From DAOTTW01 sp034437615 (GTDB taxonomy: Bacteria > Chloroflexota > Anaerolineae > Aggregatilineales > Phototrophicaceae): a DNA stretch of 5,256 nucleotides. The stretch covers positions 1 through 5,256 of the forward strand of contig DAOTTW010000339.1 of the NCBI GenBank assembly GCA_034437615.1, given 5' to 3'. The notes below the pieces were generated by a model, which searched no databases, had not been told where the DNA came from, and saw only the letters and a list, made by a program, of their open reading frames with translations. Of the stretch, positions 4,613-5,256 are shown in pieces. Each line of letters begins with the position of its first letter. Position 1 is the stretch's first letter. The position numbers and the translations under genes were made by a program.

Positions 4613-5256
4613 ATGAAGAAAGACCGCTCTGATAGCGACCGCATCCTGGCGGAAGCCGACAAACAGCGCTTCGACCTGCCTGAATCCCGGCGTATTGAGC
4701 GCTTCCGGCAGGTGACGCGCCAGCGGCAGCGCGGTCTGATGGTCATCATGGAGGATGTGCACAACGCGCATAACCTGGCGGCTATCGCCCGCAGTTGCGA
4801 TGCCTTCGGCGTGCAGCAAATTGGCGCAATCCTCGAAGACCCGGAACACTTCGACCCGGCAGGCACCGTAAAAATCACATCGGCCTCCGCAAGCAAATGG
4901 CTGGATTATCAGATTTACCAGCAGGGCAGCCATAAGGCGCTGACGCTGCTCAAAGATCAGGGCTGGCATATCATGGCCACCGTCGCGGATGAAAGCTCGC
5001 ATTCGCTCTACGATTATGATTTCGCGCAATACCCACAGCTTGCGCTACTCGTCGGCAATGAACGGCACGGCCTATCGAGAACGGCGCTTGCGCTGGCCGA
5101 TTCGCACGTTTACATCCCGATGGTGGGCATGATCCACAGCCTTAACGTTTCTGTGGCCACCGCAATTATCCTGGCTGAAATTACACGGCAGCGCAACGCC
5201 AGCGACACGGATTTCACCCTCAGCGACGCCGAAGCCGAAGCGCTGGTTTACGAATA
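4613..5256 (+). CDS. trmH: TrmH-type tRNA (guanosine-2'-O-)-methyltransferase, 3' end missing
   Basis: The frame stays open to the window edge (214 codons), so the protein is truncated by the window, probably lacking only a few dozen residues. It is a SPOUT-class methyltransferase that would use S-adenosylmethionine to methylate the 2'-OH of G18 in tRNA. Motif 1 is DVHNAHNLAAIARSCDAFGV with Asn54 and catalytic-type Arg60; motif 2 is LLVGNERHGLS (145-155); motif 3 is IPMVGMIHSLNVSVA (168-182), the trefoil-knot SAM site. IPMxGMxxSLNVSVA and the HNxxAIxR block are nearly those of E. coli TrmH, favouring TrmH over rRNA-directed RlmB or TrmL. About 20 extra N-terminal residues precede the TrmH core. 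It starts 3 nt after the cysteine synthase stop; GGAG (4597-4600) is 12 nt upstream, so translational coupling is likely. It should therefore share the cysteine attenuator. Exact target nucleoside is inferred. Confidence 0.88.
   Translation, partial: MKKDRSDSDRILAEADKQRFDLPESRRIERFRQVTRQRQRGLMVIMEDVHNAHNLAAIARSCDAFGVQQIGAILEDPEHFDPAGTVKITSASASKWLDYQIYQQGSHKALTLLKDQGWHIMATVADESSHSLYDYDFAQYPQLALLVGNERHGLSRTALALADSHVYIPMVGMIHSLNVSVATAIILAEITRQRNASDTDFTLSDAEAEALVYE

Noticed and set aside
4043..5029. A 328-codon open frame on the minus strand opposite the cysteine synthase and methyltransferase genes
   Set aside because: It lies antisense to two well-conserved genes, its translation resembles no family I know, and long antisense frames are common in GC-rich codon usage.

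Overview
The window reads as ordinary bacterial chromosome of moderate-to-high GC. ATG and GTG starts, a membrane protein with a Q/T/A-rich helical stalk, a Thr/Pro linker and a jelly-roll-like C-terminus, and the GTAGGGACGC-type palindromes in the spacer together suggest a Chloroflexota (Anaerolineae-like) source. That assignment is an inference; there is no rRNA or other marker here to prove it.

Layout. Bases 21-2967 hold three genes on the minus strand, read right to left: a membrane-anchored stalk protein with a jelly-roll-like domain (1702-2967), a zinc-dependent phospholipase C family protein (922-1677, 24 bp further on), and an ABC-2 type multi-pass permease-like protein (21-848). The first two are probably one transcript. 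The permease may also have its own promoter (TATAAT at 895-900), next to a perfect 2 x 10 bp tandem repeat that resembles DnaA boxes. Bases 2968-3607 are a divergent 640-bp spacer. Bases 3608-5256 hold two plus-strand genes: a CysM-type cysteine synthase, and 3 nt later a TrmH-type tRNA 2'-O-methyltransferase that runs off the end of the window.

The most interesting element is in the spacer just before the cysteine synthase. A tiny ORF (3366 or 3378 to 3425) contains four consecutive TGT cysteine codons. It is followed by an RNA segment able to form either a long-range antiterminator helix (3409-3422 with 3505-3520) or an intrinsic terminator (3458-3466 with 3532-3540, then six T). The ORF's stop codon sits at the edge of the antiterminator's 5' arm. 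This is the arrangement expected of a classical ribosome-mediated transcription attenuator, here sensing cysteine (charged Cys-tRNA) and controlling cysteine synthesis plus the downstream tRNA methylase gene. Upstream of it are a CRP/FNR-like dyad, a 35-bp near-perfect palindrome and a group of overlapping palindromic repeats.

How the genes fit together: when cysteine is scarce, the ribosome should stall on the Cys codons, the antiterminator should form, and cysM-trmH should be expressed. When cysteine is ample, transcription should stop at about 3545. The minus-strand genes suggest an envelope function, but nothing in the sequence ties them functionally to the cysteine operon.
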